Shown: piece by piece, positions 7,782-15,255 of the stretch
Layout of the letters: each line of letters opens with the position of its first letter
Position numbering within the stretch: position 1 is the stretch's first letter
Assembly: GCA_014871665.1 (NCBI GenBank)
Contig: WGSL01000014.1
Coordinates: 1 to 35,589 of the forward strand
Origin: Collinsella sp.
GTDB lineage: Bacteria; Actinomycetota; Coriobacteriia; Coriobacteriales; Coriobacteriaceae
DNA: 35,589 bases
Reading direction: 5' to 3'
The notes under the pieces: generated by a model
What the model saw: only the letters and a program-made list of their open reading frames with translations
Database searches by the model: none
What the model was told of the DNA's origin: nothing
Position numbers and translations under genes: made by a program

Positions 7782-8540
7782 GTGCTCAAAGCAGTCGTTT
7801 TCGATATGGACGAAACGCTTCTCAGCATCAACCTCAACGCGTTCATCCTTCGCTATTTTAAGGATGTCTCTTCGATGCTCGCGGATATCGGGCGCCGCAG
7901 CCGCGGTGGCACGATGGCGCGCCTCGGCACCATCCTGGTCGACCTCAACGCCAATCGCCGCAGCGGCACGGACAACCGCACCAATCTTGAGTTTTACCAA
8001 GAAGAGGTCGAGCGCCGATGCGGGATCTGCCTCTCCGATCCCCTCATCTACGAGGCGTTTACCTACTATGACCGCGAAGTTCTTCCGTACAAGAACGACG
8101 ATATCATTAACGCCCACGCCATGCCGGGCGCACACGCCGCGCTCCAGGCCGTACAGGACGCAGGGCTGCGCTGCGCGCTCTTTACCAACCCCAGCTTTCC
8201 CCAGGGGGCCATCGAGTGCCGCATGGGTTGGGGCGACCTGGCCGACGCCCCCTTTGAACTCGTGACGCACATGGGAAACGCCACCCGCTGCAAGCCCGAT
8301 GCCACCTACTATCTAGAGCAGCTTCAGGTGATGGGGCTCGAGCCACACGAGGTCCTTATGGTGGGCAACGATCCCAAGCGCGACTTCCCCAGTCCCGCCT
8401 GCGGCATTCAAACTGCCTATGTTGGCCAGGGAAAACCCGGCCGAGCCACCTGGCGCGGAACCATGGAAGACTTCGCCCGCGACTTTAACGCCGTAATCGA
8501 AGCCTTCTACGAACACCAAGTAGCCGACGAACTGTCGTAG
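7782..8540 (+). CDS. HAD-superfamily hydrolase
   Basis: 252 residues. HAD motif I is FDMDETLLS at residues 7-15 (nucleophile and acid aspartates); motif II is LFTNPSFPQG, and the terminal motif is MVGNDPKRDFPSPACGIQT. A cap domain lies between motifs I and II. It should be a cytosolic phosphatase, but the substrate is not predictable. I chose GTG at 7782, with GAAAGG 8 bases upstream, placing motif I close to the N-terminus as usual; the frame is open back to 7611 but that part is AT-rich and unlike protein. Divergent from rpsA; element 8587-8697 follows. Confidence 0.85.
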   Translation: MLKAVVFDMDETLLSINLNAFILRYFKDVSSMLADIGRRSRGGTMARLGTILVDLNANRRSGTDNRTNLEFYQEEVERRCGICLSDPLIYEAFTYYDREVLPYKNDDIINAHAMPGAHAALQAVQDAGLRCALFTNPSFPQGAIECRMGWGDLADAPFELVTHMGNATRCKPDATYYLEQLQVMGLEPHEVLMVGNDPKRDFPSPACGIQTAYVGQGKPGRATWRGTMEDFARDFNAVIEAFYEHQVADELS

Positions 8541-8586
8541 GACCCCTCGCTCCAAACCAAATATCGCCGCAGGTTGAGCACAAGTC

Positions 8587-8697
8587 AGCGAAAATGCCCC
8601 TAAGCGAGCAATGTGCCTTGAAAGAGGAGGGCATAGGCCTTCTGGCCATGCCCGACGATTGAAAGGCAGATTGCCGCTTAGGGGCATTTGCAGCGTC
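8587..8697. ncRNA. Structured element, copy 2 (unrecognised; variable arms, conserved head)
   Basis: Same architecture as 5493-5604. The outer stem is again a perfect 15 bp (8592-8606 AAATGCCCCTAAGCG with 8675-8689), but its sequence is wholly different from copy 1. The head is nearly identical: GCAA/TTGC, TGCCTT/AAGGCA, TTGAAAG repeats and an apical hairpin GGGCAT-GGCC/GGCCATGCCC. One apical pair is changed on both sides (A-T to G-C). It lies between the convergent HAD gene and the cysteine desulfidase gene. Confidence 0.7.
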
Positions 8698-8702
8698 GAC
8701 TG

Positions 8703-8730
8703 GTTACGCGGTTTGGTAAAACCGCGTAAC
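8703..8730. other. 12-bp perfect hairpin at the cysteine desulfidase 3' end
   Basis: GTTACGCGGTTT and AAACCGCGTAAC form a perfect stem with a 4-base loop. Its last base is the last base of the minus-strand stop codon. No T run follows on either strand, so it may protect 3' ends rather than terminate. Confidence 0.6.
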
Positions 8731-10049
8731 TAGCACACCTGGGTTTTGCCGATCATGATGTTGAGGATCTCGATGTCGGTGTCCTTCATGCCCACGCGGC
8801 CTACGTAGCCCATACTGGCGATTGTTTGCTCAACGGTATCTTGGATCAGGCCCTCGCCGGCGCGGAAGCCGCGACCCTGCATGGCCATATCATGGCCCAG
8901 AATCGCCGCATCGACGGCAGCCGAGATCTTGGCGGCACAGCTCGCCTTGGCGCCGTCGCACACGATGCCGCCCACGTTACCGAGCGTGTTCGAGACGGTC
9001 GCGCCAATCTGTTCGCGCGTGCCACCGCACAGCCAGGTAATCGCAGCGCCGGCGCCGCACGCAGCGCAAATAGCACCGCAAAACGCCGAAAGCGCACCAA
9101 TATAGCTCTTGATATGCACGGCGATAAGATCGGACAGCATCACGGCGCGCACCAGGCGCTCGTGGTCGCAACGCAGGTACTCGGCATACTCCATGACGGG
9201 CAATGCGCAGGTAATGCCCTGATTGCCCGAGCCGCACACAATGGCGACCGGCAGCGCGCAACCGTTCATGCGGGCGTCGGACCCGGCGGCCGCACGGGCA
9301 CGGGCGCGGCAGGCGACGTCATCGGCACGAGCACCCAGCAGCGTACGGCCCACCTCGGCGCCCCAAGCGTGCGCGAGACCCTCGGCACTGATCGCGCCAT
9401 TCAGCTCAATCTGACGCTCAACGGCAGCGCGGGCGTCCTCAATGTCACCATCCTCGATAAAGTCGATGATGGTCTCGATCGACATGGGCGTGTCGGCGTT
9501 ATCTGCCGCACGCTCGGCCACCACGCGCTCGGCGCAGGCGGCGCACTCCCCCGCCGACTTACCGCATACCGGAATACCGTCGAGCGTATGGCACGTGACA
9601 TTAGTGTGGTGATCGGTAATCTCGACGACCGCGGTATGGCCCCCGGCCGTCGCAGTCACCTTGATGTAGAGGTTGGGCACACCCTCGACAAGCGACACAT
9701 CGCAGTAGTCCGCATCGGCAAGCAGCTCGGCCACGCGGGCGCGGTCCGCGTCATCGACGCTCTCGAGCACCTCGAGCGCGCTCTTGGCGTCGCCGCCCAC
9801 GGCACCCAGCACGGCCGCGGCCTCAATACCGTGCATACCGCCCGAGTTGGGCACGGTCACGCTCTTGACGTTCTTGATGATGTTGCCCGAGCAGGCAACA
9901 TCCATATGATCGGGTTCGCAACCGAGCGTCTGGCTCGCCAGCGCCGCTGCATAAGCAACGGCAATGGGCTCGGTGCAGCCGAGTGCACAAACAAGTTCGC
10001 GGTTCAAAACATCGCAAAACGCGGCATCACGAAGGGAATCGGCAGGCAT
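8730..10049 (-). CDS. cyuA: L-cysteine desulfidase (UPF0597, CyuA/YhaM family)
   Basis: 439 residues, matching the UPF0597 family related to the serine dehydratase alpha chain. The N-terminal CALGCTEPIAVAYA carries Cys25, the position of the catalytic cysteine in the methanogen desulfidase; the C-terminal region has further cysteines in GIVCDGAKASC that fit the 4Fe-4S ligands of the family. The reaction is cysteine to pyruvate, ammonia and sulfide, in the cytosol. Start ATG at 10049 with AGGAGAT 5 bases upstream. A promoter (10086-10114) and an upstream pair of direct repeats (10146-10177) suggest activator control, as with the E. coli cysteine-responsive activator. A serine or other amino-acid substrate is possible. 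Confidence 0.85.
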   Translation of the reverse strand: MPADSLRDAAFCDVLNRELVCALGCTEPIAVAYAAALASQTLGCEPDHMDVACSGNIIKNVKSVTVPNSGGMHGIEAAAVLGAVGGDAKSALEVLESVDDADRARVAELLADADYCDVSLVEGVPNLYIKVTATAGGHTAVVEITDHHTNVTCHTLDGIPVCGKSAGECAACAERVVAERAADNADTPMSIETIIDFIEDGDIEDARAAVERQIELNGAISAEGLAHAWGAEVGRTLLGARADDVACRARARAAAGSDARMNGCALPVAIVCGSGNQGITCALPVMEYAEYLRCDHERLVRAVMLSDLIAVHIKSYIGALSAFCGAICAACGAGAAITWLCGGTREQIGATVSNTLGNVGGIVCDGAKASCAAKISAAVDAAILGHDMAMQGRGFRAGEGLIQDTVEQTIASMGYVGRVGMKDTDIEILNIMIGKTQVC

Positions 10050-10085
10050 AGGTATCTCCTACTTGTATAACGGGCTGGGCTCTCA

Positions 10086-10114
10086 ATAATAATTAGCTCT
10101 TTTCTGAAAAACAA
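10086..10114 (-). promoter_or_regulatory. Promoter of the cysteine desulfidase gene
   Basis: On the minus strand -35 TTGTTT (10109-10114), 17 bases, -10 TATTAT (10086-10091), giving a leader of about 30 bases. Confidence 0.6.
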
Positions 10115-10145
10115 TGCATCAAAAACCGCAACCCAGGTTCCGGTA

Positions 10146-10177
10146 GACGGCATTCAGGCGCAAACTGACGGCATTCA
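10146..10177. promoter_or_regulatory. Direct repeats GACGGCATTCA, 21-bp period
   Basis: GACGGCATTCA occurs at 10146-10156 and 10167-10177, two helical turns apart. The pair lies about 30 bases upstream of the desulfidase -35 and about 40 upstream of the rpiB -35, where an activator would bind. Confidence 0.5.
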
Positions 10178-10213
10178 TTCATGAGAAACCGGTCTTGTTG
10201 CATGCTAAAGCGT

Positions 10214-10242
10214 TTGACCAAAAAACGCCCAAGCGTTTACAC
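10214..10242 (+). promoter_or_regulatory. rpiB promoter with palindromic operator
   Basis: A -35 TTGACC (10214-10219) and a weak -10 TTACAC (10237-10242) are 17 bases apart. Between them lies the palindrome AAACGCCCAAGCGTTT (10223-10238), the usual place for a repressor, and AAAGCGTTT occurs once more just upstream at 10207-10215. An alternative -10 TATCAT is at 10254-10259. The shape fits a LacI-type or similar repressor; no such gene is in the window. Confidence 0.5.
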
Positions 10243-10319
10243 AAAAGTCGCGCTATCATGCAGTCGAACGCGGTAAAACCTTTAGCAATCTCGCCGCACA
10301 GACCAGAGAGGAACTATCC

Positions 10320-10787
10320 ATGAAGATCGGTATCGGTAACGACCACGCCGCCGTCGAGCTCAAGAACATCATCTCCGAGCACCTGAAGGAGCGCGGCTGC
10401 GAGGTCGTGAACTTTGGCACCGACACCTCCGAGAGCTTTGACTACCCCATCGCCGGCTACAAGGTGGGTAAGGCCGTTGCCAACGGCGACGTCGATCTAG
10501 GCATCCTGATCTGTGGCACCGGCGTCGGTATCAGCCTGGCTGCCAACAAGGTCGAGGGCGTACGCGCCGTCGTGTGCTCCGAGCCCTTCAGCGCCAAGCT
10601 CTCCCGCATGCACAACAATACCAACGTGCTCGCTTTTGGCGCCCGCGTCGTGGGCTCCGAGCTCGCCAAGATGATCGTCGACGAGTGGCTCGACGCCGAG
10701 TTTGAGGGCGGTCGTCACGAGCGTCGCGTTAACCTCCTCAACGAGATCGATCACACGCGCGCCCTTAAGATCGTCGACGAAGCCTAA
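10320..10787 (+). CDS. rpiB: Ribose 5-phosphate isomerase B (RpiB/LacAB family)
   Basis: 155 residues. IGNDHAAVELK at the N-terminus binds the substrate phosphate region, and Cys65 in ILICGTGVGIS is the catalytic base of RpiB; HNNTNVLAFGAR matches the conserved distal part. It interconverts ribose 5-phosphate and ribulose 5-phosphate in the pentose phosphate pathway. Start ATG at 10320 after AGAGAGGAA. Divergent from the desulfidase gene over 270 bases that hold both promoters. Related isomerases LacA/LacB and allose-phosphate isomerase share the fold, but the sequence reads as RpiB. A strong terminator follows. Confidence 0.92.
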   Translation: MKIGIGNDHAAVELKNIISEHLKERGCEVVNFGTDTSESFDYPIAGYKVGKAVANGDVDLGILICGTGVGISLAANKVEGVRAVVCSEPFSAKLSRMHNNTNVLAFGARVVGSELAKMIVDEWLDAEFEGGRHERRVNLLNEIDHTRALKIVDEA

Positions 10788-10811
10788 ACTATTCAGTGCC
10801 ACAAGCTAACA

Positions 10812-10852
10812 GCAGGGGCCCGCTCGGAACACATGTCCGAGCGGGCCCCTGC
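10812..10852 (+). terminator. rpiB terminator
   Basis: GCAGGGGCCCGCTCGG pairs perfectly with CCGAGCGGGCCCCTGC (16 bp), followed by ATAGATTTT. Confidence 0.85.
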
Positions 10853-10865
10853 ATAGATTTTGGAA

Positions 10866-10900
10866 TAAAAGGGCGCCGCGGATGGAGTTCCGCGGCGCCC
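10866..10900 (-). terminator. ndk terminator
   Basis: On the minus strand GGGCGCCGCGG pairs with CCGCGGCGCCC (11 bp) and is followed by TTTTATT. Confidence 0.85.
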
Positions 10901-10938
10901 AAGCCACACGCTAACAGCTTTAAGGAGTCAAAGCTGGT

Positions 10939-11343
10939 TTAGCCAAAGAAGCGCTTGATCTCAATCTCGGCGTTCTCCAGGCAGTCGGAGCCGTGGATCA
11001 CGTTGGCGTTGACATCGACGGCAAAGTCGCCGCGGATGGTACCAGGAGCAGCCTCAAGCGGGTTGGTAGCGCCCATGAGGGTGCGCATCTTAGCAACAGC
11101 GGAGAGACCGGAAACGACCATCTTGACGACCGGACCGCTCGTCATAAAGTCGCAGAGACCGCCAAAGAAGGGCTTGTCGGCCAGATGGGCGTAGTGCTCC
11201 TCGACGGTAGCGCGCTCGAGCGTGGTCATCTCCATGCGCTCGATGACAAGGCCGCTGCGCTCAATGCGAGCAACGATCTCGCCGATCTTGCGGTCGCGCA
11301 CGGCGTCGGGCTTAATCATGATGAAGGTCTTCTCGATAGCCAT
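10939..11343 (-). CDS. ndk: Nucleoside diphosphate kinase
   Basis: 134 residues, standard for bacterial Ndk, which transfers phosphate from NTPs to NDPs through a phosphohistidine. The active-site His117 sits in NVIHGSDCLENA; MIKPDAVRDRKIGEI and GATNPLEAAPGTIRGDF are family signatures. Start ATG at 11343 with AAAGG about 9 bases upstream. Its own promoter (11408-11436) and terminator make it monocistronic. Confidence 0.96.
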   Translation of the reverse strand: MAIEKTFIMIKPDAVRDRKIGEIVARIERSGLVIERMEMTTLERATVEEHYAHLADKPFFGGLCDFMTSGPVVKMVVSGLSAVAKMRTLMGATNPLEAAPGTIRGDFAVDVNANVIHGSDCLENAEIEIKRFFG

Positions 11344-11407
11344 AAAAGTAGCCTTTCAAGTAGGTTCGCGCGTGCCCAAGTCCCATTCCGGCACCCGCCT
11401 GGACTGC

Positions 11408-11436
11408 ATCGTAACAGAGTTTTAGCTGCAGTTAAA
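11408..11436 (-). promoter_or_regulatory. ndk promoter
   Basis: On the minus strand -35 TTTAAC (11431-11436), 17 bases, -10 TACGAT (11408-11413). Confidence 0.55.
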
Positions 11437-11521
11437 CAAAAAGCTGTTTATTGAAACGTTGCAATTTATTAAAGCGCTCCATATGTGTCACTTCTGTTTC
11501 GAAGCCCGATTAGAGTACCAT

Positions 11522-11562
11522 CCGACCGCCCATCAACTGCGCCGAACAGAGCAGGCGGTCGG
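11522..11562. other. 9-bp hairpin in the ndk-argH gap
   Basis: CCGACCGCC pairs perfectly with GGCGGTCGG around a 23-base loop. It has no T run on either strand. The 385-base gap 11344-11728 otherwise contains the ndk promoter and the argH terminator, and I see no gene in it. Confidence 0.4.
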
Positions 11563-11642
11563 TTGCCGCCCGCGAACGTATCCCCTTCACAACCTGCCCA
11601 AAGGTCCTACAGAAGTTCTCGACAAGCCCCTCCCCCATAGCA

Positions 11643-11678
11643 ACAAAATACGGGCTCCCACATCAGCAGGCGCCCGTA
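11643..11678 (-). terminator. argH terminator
   Basis: On the minus strand TACGGGC pairs with GCCCGTA around a 16-base loop and is followed by TTTTGTTG, 50 bases after the argH stop. Confidence 0.65.
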
Positions 11679-11728
11679 AAGCGAAAACGATTTATCAATA
11701 CATGGCCAAAACGGCTTCAGCCAAACCT

Positions 11729-13159
11729 CTACTTTGCCCCGTGACCCATCTCGACGACCTTGGTCAGCGATCCAAACACGCCCTCGTCAGCCACGAGCTG
11801 TGCCTCGGCACGCTGCAACTGCACGGCAACGGCGGCAGGAGCGGTGCCGCCCTCGGTCGTGCGCGCGGCGACAATCGACGGGATATCGAGCGCCTCGGTA
11901 ATGTCGCGCTCAAAGAGCGGGCTTGCCTCCTGGAACACCTCAAACGGCAGGTCCTCAAGATTGCAGCCGCGCTTCTCGCACATCAGGACCAGATGGCCCA
12001 CCACGGCATGTGCCTCGCGGAACGGCAGGCCACGCTTGGCCAGGTAATCGGCAACATCGGTGGCGGCAAGGTGCCCCACGCCGCACTCGCGCGCCATGGC
12101 ATCCTCGTTGACGGTCCAAGTCGAAATCATTCCGGCCATAACGGACAGGCACTGCATGAGCGTATGGGCGGTATCGAGCGCGCCCTCCTTGTCCTCCTGC
12201 AAGTCCTTGTTATAAGCAAGCGGCAGGCCCTTCATGGTTACCAGCAGCTGCACCAGGTTGCCGTACACGCGACCGCTCTTGCCGCGGATAAGCTCGGCAA
12301 AGTCGGGGTTCTTCTTCTGCGGCATGATGGACGAGCCAGTGGAGTACGAGTCGGAAAGCGTGATAAAGCCAAATTCGGAGCTCGACCACAGTACGATCTC
12401 CTCGGAAAGACGCGCCAGGTGCATCGCCATGACGGATCCGGCGTAATGCAGATCGAGCAGAAAATCACGGTCGGAAACGGCATCGAGCGAGTTGGGGATC
12501 ACGCCCGCAAAGCCAAGTTCGGCAGCCGTCATCTGGCGATCGAGCGGATAGCTCGTACCGGCAAGCGCAGCGGCACCCAGCGGGCAGTTGTCGGCAGCAT
12601 CAAAGGCGGCCTTCAAACGCGTAAAGTCGCGCGCGAACATCCAGGAATACGCCAGCAGGTGATGCGACAGCAGCACGGGCTGAGCATGTTGCATGTGCGT
12701 GTAGCCCGGCAGAATCACCTTGTCGTACTTCTTGGCCGCATCCACCAGCACATGGCGCAGCTCAAGATTGGCCTCCATGAGCTCCTTGGCCAGCGCCTTG
12801 ACGCCCAGGCGCGTATCGGTCGCCACCTGGTCGTTGCGCGAACGCCCAGTATGCAAGCGCTTGCCAGCCTCGCCGATGCGACGCGTCAGCTCGCTCTCGA
12901 TGGACATATGAATGTCCTCATCGTTGATGTCGAAGGTAAAGTTGCCGGCATCGATATCCTGTTCGATTCCGGTCAGGCCCTTGGCAATCGCCTGCTCGTC
13001 CTCGGCACTGATGATGCCCTGGGCGGCCAACATCTTGGCATGCGCCTTAGAGCCGGCGATATCCTGCTTATAGAGATGTTTGTCGACCGGCAGCGACGCG
13101 CCAAACTCCTGCGTGACCTCGGCCACGCCCGCCTCAAAACGACCGCCCCAAAGAGCCAT
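11729..13159 (-). CDS. argH: Argininosuccinate lyase
   Basis: 476 residues; the fumarase/aspartase superfamily signature GSSIMPQKKNPDFAEL is present at about residue 280, and the catalytic region TGRSRNDQVATD and HMQHAQPVLLSHHL are typical of ArgH. It splits argininosuccinate to arginine and fumarate, the last step of arginine synthesis. The ATG at 13159 gives the conserved start ALWGGRFEAG; GAAAGGAG lies about 9 bases upstream. The frame is open 25 codons further, without support. It lies downstream of argG on the same strand, separated by 522 bases that hold a hairpin and a 56-residue small ORF. Confidence 0.96.
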   Translation of the reverse strand: MALWGGRFEAGVAEVTQEFGASLPVDKHLYKQDIAGSKAHAKMLAAQGIISAEDEQAIAKGLTGIEQDIDAGNFTFDINDEDIHMSIESELTRRIGEAGKRLHTGRSRNDQVATDTRLGVKALAKELMEANLELRHVLVDAAKKYDKVILPGYTHMQHAQPVLLSHHLLAYSWMFARDFTRLKAAFDAADNCPLGAAALAGTSYPLDRQMTAAELGFAGVIPNSLDAVSDRDFLLDLHYAGSVMAMHLARLSEEIVLWSSSEFGFITLSDSYSTGSSIMPQKKNPDFAELIRGKSGRVYGNLVQLLVTMKGLPLAYNKDLQEDKEGALDTAHTLMQCLSVMAGMISTWTVNEDAMARECGVGHLAATDVADYLAKRGLPFREAHAVVGHLVLMCEKRGCNLEDLPFEVFQEASPLFERDITEALDIPSIVAARTTEGGTAPAAVAVQLQRAEAQLVADEGVFGSLTKVVEMGHGAK

Positions 13160-13277
13160 GGAACCGTCTCCTTTCTCCAAATACCAAAACAAGCGTCCAA
13201 AGCAATGTGCCCTGTCGCTAAAGCGATTTATCAACCGCTAGTTTTACACACTCCCTGCCGCGCGCGGGGCCATGTGG

Positions 13278-13448
13278 CTAATTTGCAAAGAAGTGACGCA
13301 CCATGCACTTGGCGCCCAACGTCTCCCTCCGGATGTTGCCCTGCGAACCATCGATCCAGGCCTTCAGGCTCATAGGAACGTCCTCGACCCTTACAGCATC
13401 GAACTCGGGCGCGAGGGCAAGCAAAGCATGCGCGATAGCATTGAACAT
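13278..13448 (-). CDS. Small ORF, 56 residues, between argG and argH
   Basis: Too short for most callers but well supported: TGAGGAG lies 8 bases before the ATG, and the frame begins MFNAIAHALLALAPEFDAVR and ends KCMVRHFFAN. It has an amphipathic N-terminal half and a basic C-terminal half, with one cysteine and no clear membrane segment. Codon use is like the neighbours. It has the same strand as argG and argH and sits between them. I do not recognise a family. A longer overlapping minus-strand frame (start 13602) has no ribosome site and is not favoured. Confidence 0.6.
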   Translation of the reverse strand: MFNAIAHALLALAPEFDAVRVEDVPMSLKAWIDGSQGNIRRETLGAKCMVRHFFAN

Positions 13449-13498
13449 AATGGATACTCCTCATATATATAGGCACAGAGCCGCCAAATTGATAGAAG

Positions 13499-13528
13499 GA
13501 GCCCCGCCGGACAACCCCGGCGGGGCTC
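13499..13528 (-). terminator. Hairpin after argG, before the small ORF
   Basis: GAGCCCCGCCGG pairs perfectly with CCGGCGGGGCTC (12 bp, 6-base loop). On the minus strand it is followed by CTTCTATC, a weak T run, so termination may be partial. The rest of 13529-13681 shows no gene. Confidence 0.6.
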
Positions 13529-13681
13529 GGACTCAGCCGCAGACGCGGCATCATATATGCGGGCGGAACGTAGGGGCCACCGATGTTAAGAAGTGTCAGC
13601 AAGCATAACGAAAGGTAGGGACCCCGTGCGCCCGTTATGTATCACGCGGATGGGCCGCGCGGATACCAAGGGAAGGAGGCG

Positions 13682-14908
13682 CTAGGCCTGGGCAGCAGCA
13701 GAGCTGGGGCCCTGGACCTTTGCCCACGTCTTGAGCGACAGCGTATCGATCTCGATAAAGCCGGCGCTGGCCTTCTCGTCAAACGTGGTGTCGCGGTCGT
13801 AGGTAGCCAGGCCGTAGTCGTAGAGGCTGAAGGGACTCTTGCGGCCGACGACATGGCAGTTGCCCTTAAAGAACTTCAGACGGACAGTGCCGGTCACGAA
13901 CTTCTGGGTATCGGCCATAAAGGCGTCGAGCGCGTTCTTGAGCGGGCTGTACCACTGGCCGTTGTACACGGCGGTGGCCCAATCCTGCTCGAGCTTGATC
14001 TTGGTCTTGAGCAGGTCGCCCTCGACGCAGATGTCCTCGAGCGCCTTGTGGGCGGTGATGAGCGTCAGGGCGCCGGGAACCTCATAGCACTCGCGGCTCT
14101 TGAGGCCCACCAGACGATCCTCGACCAGGTCAAGACGGCCAAAGCCGTTGTCGCCCGAAATCTTGTTGAGGGCGATGACGATCTCGGAGAGCTTCATCTT
14201 CTTGCCGTCGACGGCGACAGGCTTGCCGGCCTCAAACTCGATCTCGGTATAGGTCGGGGTGTCAGGCGTGTCCTCGGGGTTCTTGGTCATAACCCAAGCG
14301 TCATCGAGCGGCTCATTCCAAGGGTCCTCCAGGTGACCGCACTCGATGGCGCGACCCCACAGGTTGTCGTCGATGGAGTAGGGGTTGTCGTTGGCACCCT
14401 CGGGAACCGGCACGTTGTGGGCGTGGGCATAGGCGACCTCGTCGGGACGGCACTTCAGGTCCCACTCGCGAACCGGGGCGATAACCTTGAGCTCGGGGTC
14501 GAGGGCCTTGACGGCGGCCTCAAAACGGACCTGATCGTTACCTTTGCCAGTGCAGCCGTGGGCGACGTAGGTCGCGCCAAACTCGTGGGCGACCTCAACA
14601 AGCTTCTTGGCAAGCAGCGGGCGAGACAGGGCGGAGAGCAGCGGATACTTATTCTCGTACATGGAGTTTGCGGCGATGGCTTTGGTCAGGAACTCATCGG
14701 AGAACTCGTCGCGCAGGTCGAGCACCTGGCAATCGAGAACGCCCAGGTCGAGCGCCTTCTGCTTCTTGGCATCCAGTCCGGTCTCTTCCTGGCCCACGTT
14801 GCCGCAGACGCAAACGACATCGAGATTCTTCTCGTCCTGGAGCCACTTGACACATACGGATGTATCAAGACCACCGGAATATGCGAGAACGACTTTTTCC
14901 TTGCTCAT
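13682..14908 (-). CDS. argG: Argininosuccinate synthase
   Basis: 408 residues. The N-type ATP pyrophosphatase P-loop AYSGGLDTSVCVKWL is at about residues 8-22, and GCTGKGNDQVRFE and SPFSLYDYGLATYDRDTTFD are family signatures. It joins citrulline and aspartate using ATP, the step before ArgH. The ATG at 14908 (protein start MSKEKVVLAYSGG) has GAAAGGAAA about 6 bases upstream. The 5' leader of about 310 bases contains an arginine-rich leader peptide and a terminator hairpin (15002-15188), suggesting attenuation by charged arginine tRNA. No other arg genes are in the window. Confidence 0.96.
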   Translation of the reverse strand: MSKEKVVLAYSGGLDTSVCVKWLQDEKNLDVVCVCGNVGQEETGLDAKKQKALDLGVLDCQVLDLRDEFSDEFLTKAIAANSMYENKYPLLSALSRPLLAKKLVEVAHEFGATYVAHGCTGKGNDQVRFEAAVKALDPELKVIAPVREWDLKCRPDEVAYAHAHNVPVPEGANDNPYSIDDNLWGRAIECGHLEDPWNEPLDDAWVMTKNPEDTPDTPTYTEIEFEAGKPVAVDGKKMKLSEIVIALNKISGDNGFGRLDLVEDRLVGLKSRECYEVPGALTLITAHKALEDICVEGDLLKTKIKLEQDWATAVYNGQWYSPLKNALDAFMADTQKFVTGTVRLKFFKGNCHVVGRKSPFSLYDYGLATYDRDTTFDEKASAGFIEIDTLSLKTWAKVQGPSSAAAQA

Positions 14909-15001
14909 GGCTGTTTCCTTTCGCCCTTGGTAGCTAGTTAGAACATCGGTCAGTTGCAAGTCATTTCAAGGTCATATACCGTGCAATATCAGGTTAAATA
15001 G

Positions 15002-15049
15002 CAAAAATCAGCACATACATGCCCTAGAAACATGCAGCAATGTCGTGCT
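15002..15049 (-). terminator. Attenuator terminator in the argG leader
   Basis: On the minus strand AGCACGACAT pairs with ATGTATGTGCT (one bulge, one G-U) around a 19-base loop and is followed by GATTTTTG. It stands between the leader peptide and argG, about 95 bases before the argG start. Its 5' arm includes ACGAC (15042-15046), which can pair instead with GTCGT at 15058-15062, giving an antiterminator. Confidence 0.65.
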
Positions 15050-15113
15050 AAAACCCAACGACCTCAAAATGACTCTGTTGAGGCAATTCGCCCCATGCGG
15101 ACAGAGACGATTG

Positions 15114-15188
15114 TTATCGTCGTCGGGAAATTGCGCGCTGGCGTCGGATGGCATTGTCTGCAGTGGTGATGATCTTTACGAACTGCAT
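15114..15188 (-). CDS. Arginine-rich leader peptide upstream of argG
   Basis: A 24-codon frame opens with ATG at 15188, preceded by GGAG 6 bases upstream. Its second half reads IRRQRAISRRR and then TAA: six arginine codons among the last eleven, the final three being CGA-CGA-CGA, a codon the neighbouring genes use little. The last codons lie in CCCGACGAC (15119-15127), which can pair with GTCGTTGGG (15054-15062); that partner can alternatively pair with the 5' arm of the terminator. A short hairpin GACGAT/ATCGTC spans the stop codon. This is the layout of a ribosome-mediated attenuator such as trpL or hisL, here for arginine. The peptide itself need have no function. Confidence 0.7.
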   Translation of the reverse strand: MQFVKIITTADNAIRRQRAISRRR

Positions 15189-15227
15189 CTGCCTCTCCTT
15201 TCACGTATCGCCGGGCGCAATTCAAAT

Positions 15228-15255
15228 ATCGTAAACGGTACCTTTTACTCGGTAA
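15228..15255 (-). promoter_or_regulatory. Candidate promoter of the argG leader
   Basis: On the minus strand -35 TTACCG (15250-15255), 16 bases, -10 TACGAT (15228-15233), placing the transcript start about 33 bases before the leader peptide. The remaining 15256-15462 is AT-rich and should hold the promoter of the divergent phosphatase; a -10-like TATAAC is at 15422-15427. Confidence 0.45.

Noticed and set aside
11344..11728. tRNA or other RNA gene in the ndk-argH gap
   Set aside because: A TTCGAA motif and a hairpin are present, but no cloverleaf with a D-arm and acceptor stem can be drawn.
13231..13602. Minus-strand frame of 123 codons overlapping the 56-residue ORF
   Set aside because: It lacks a ribosome site and reads through the 12-bp hairpin; the shorter frame in another phase has a good one.
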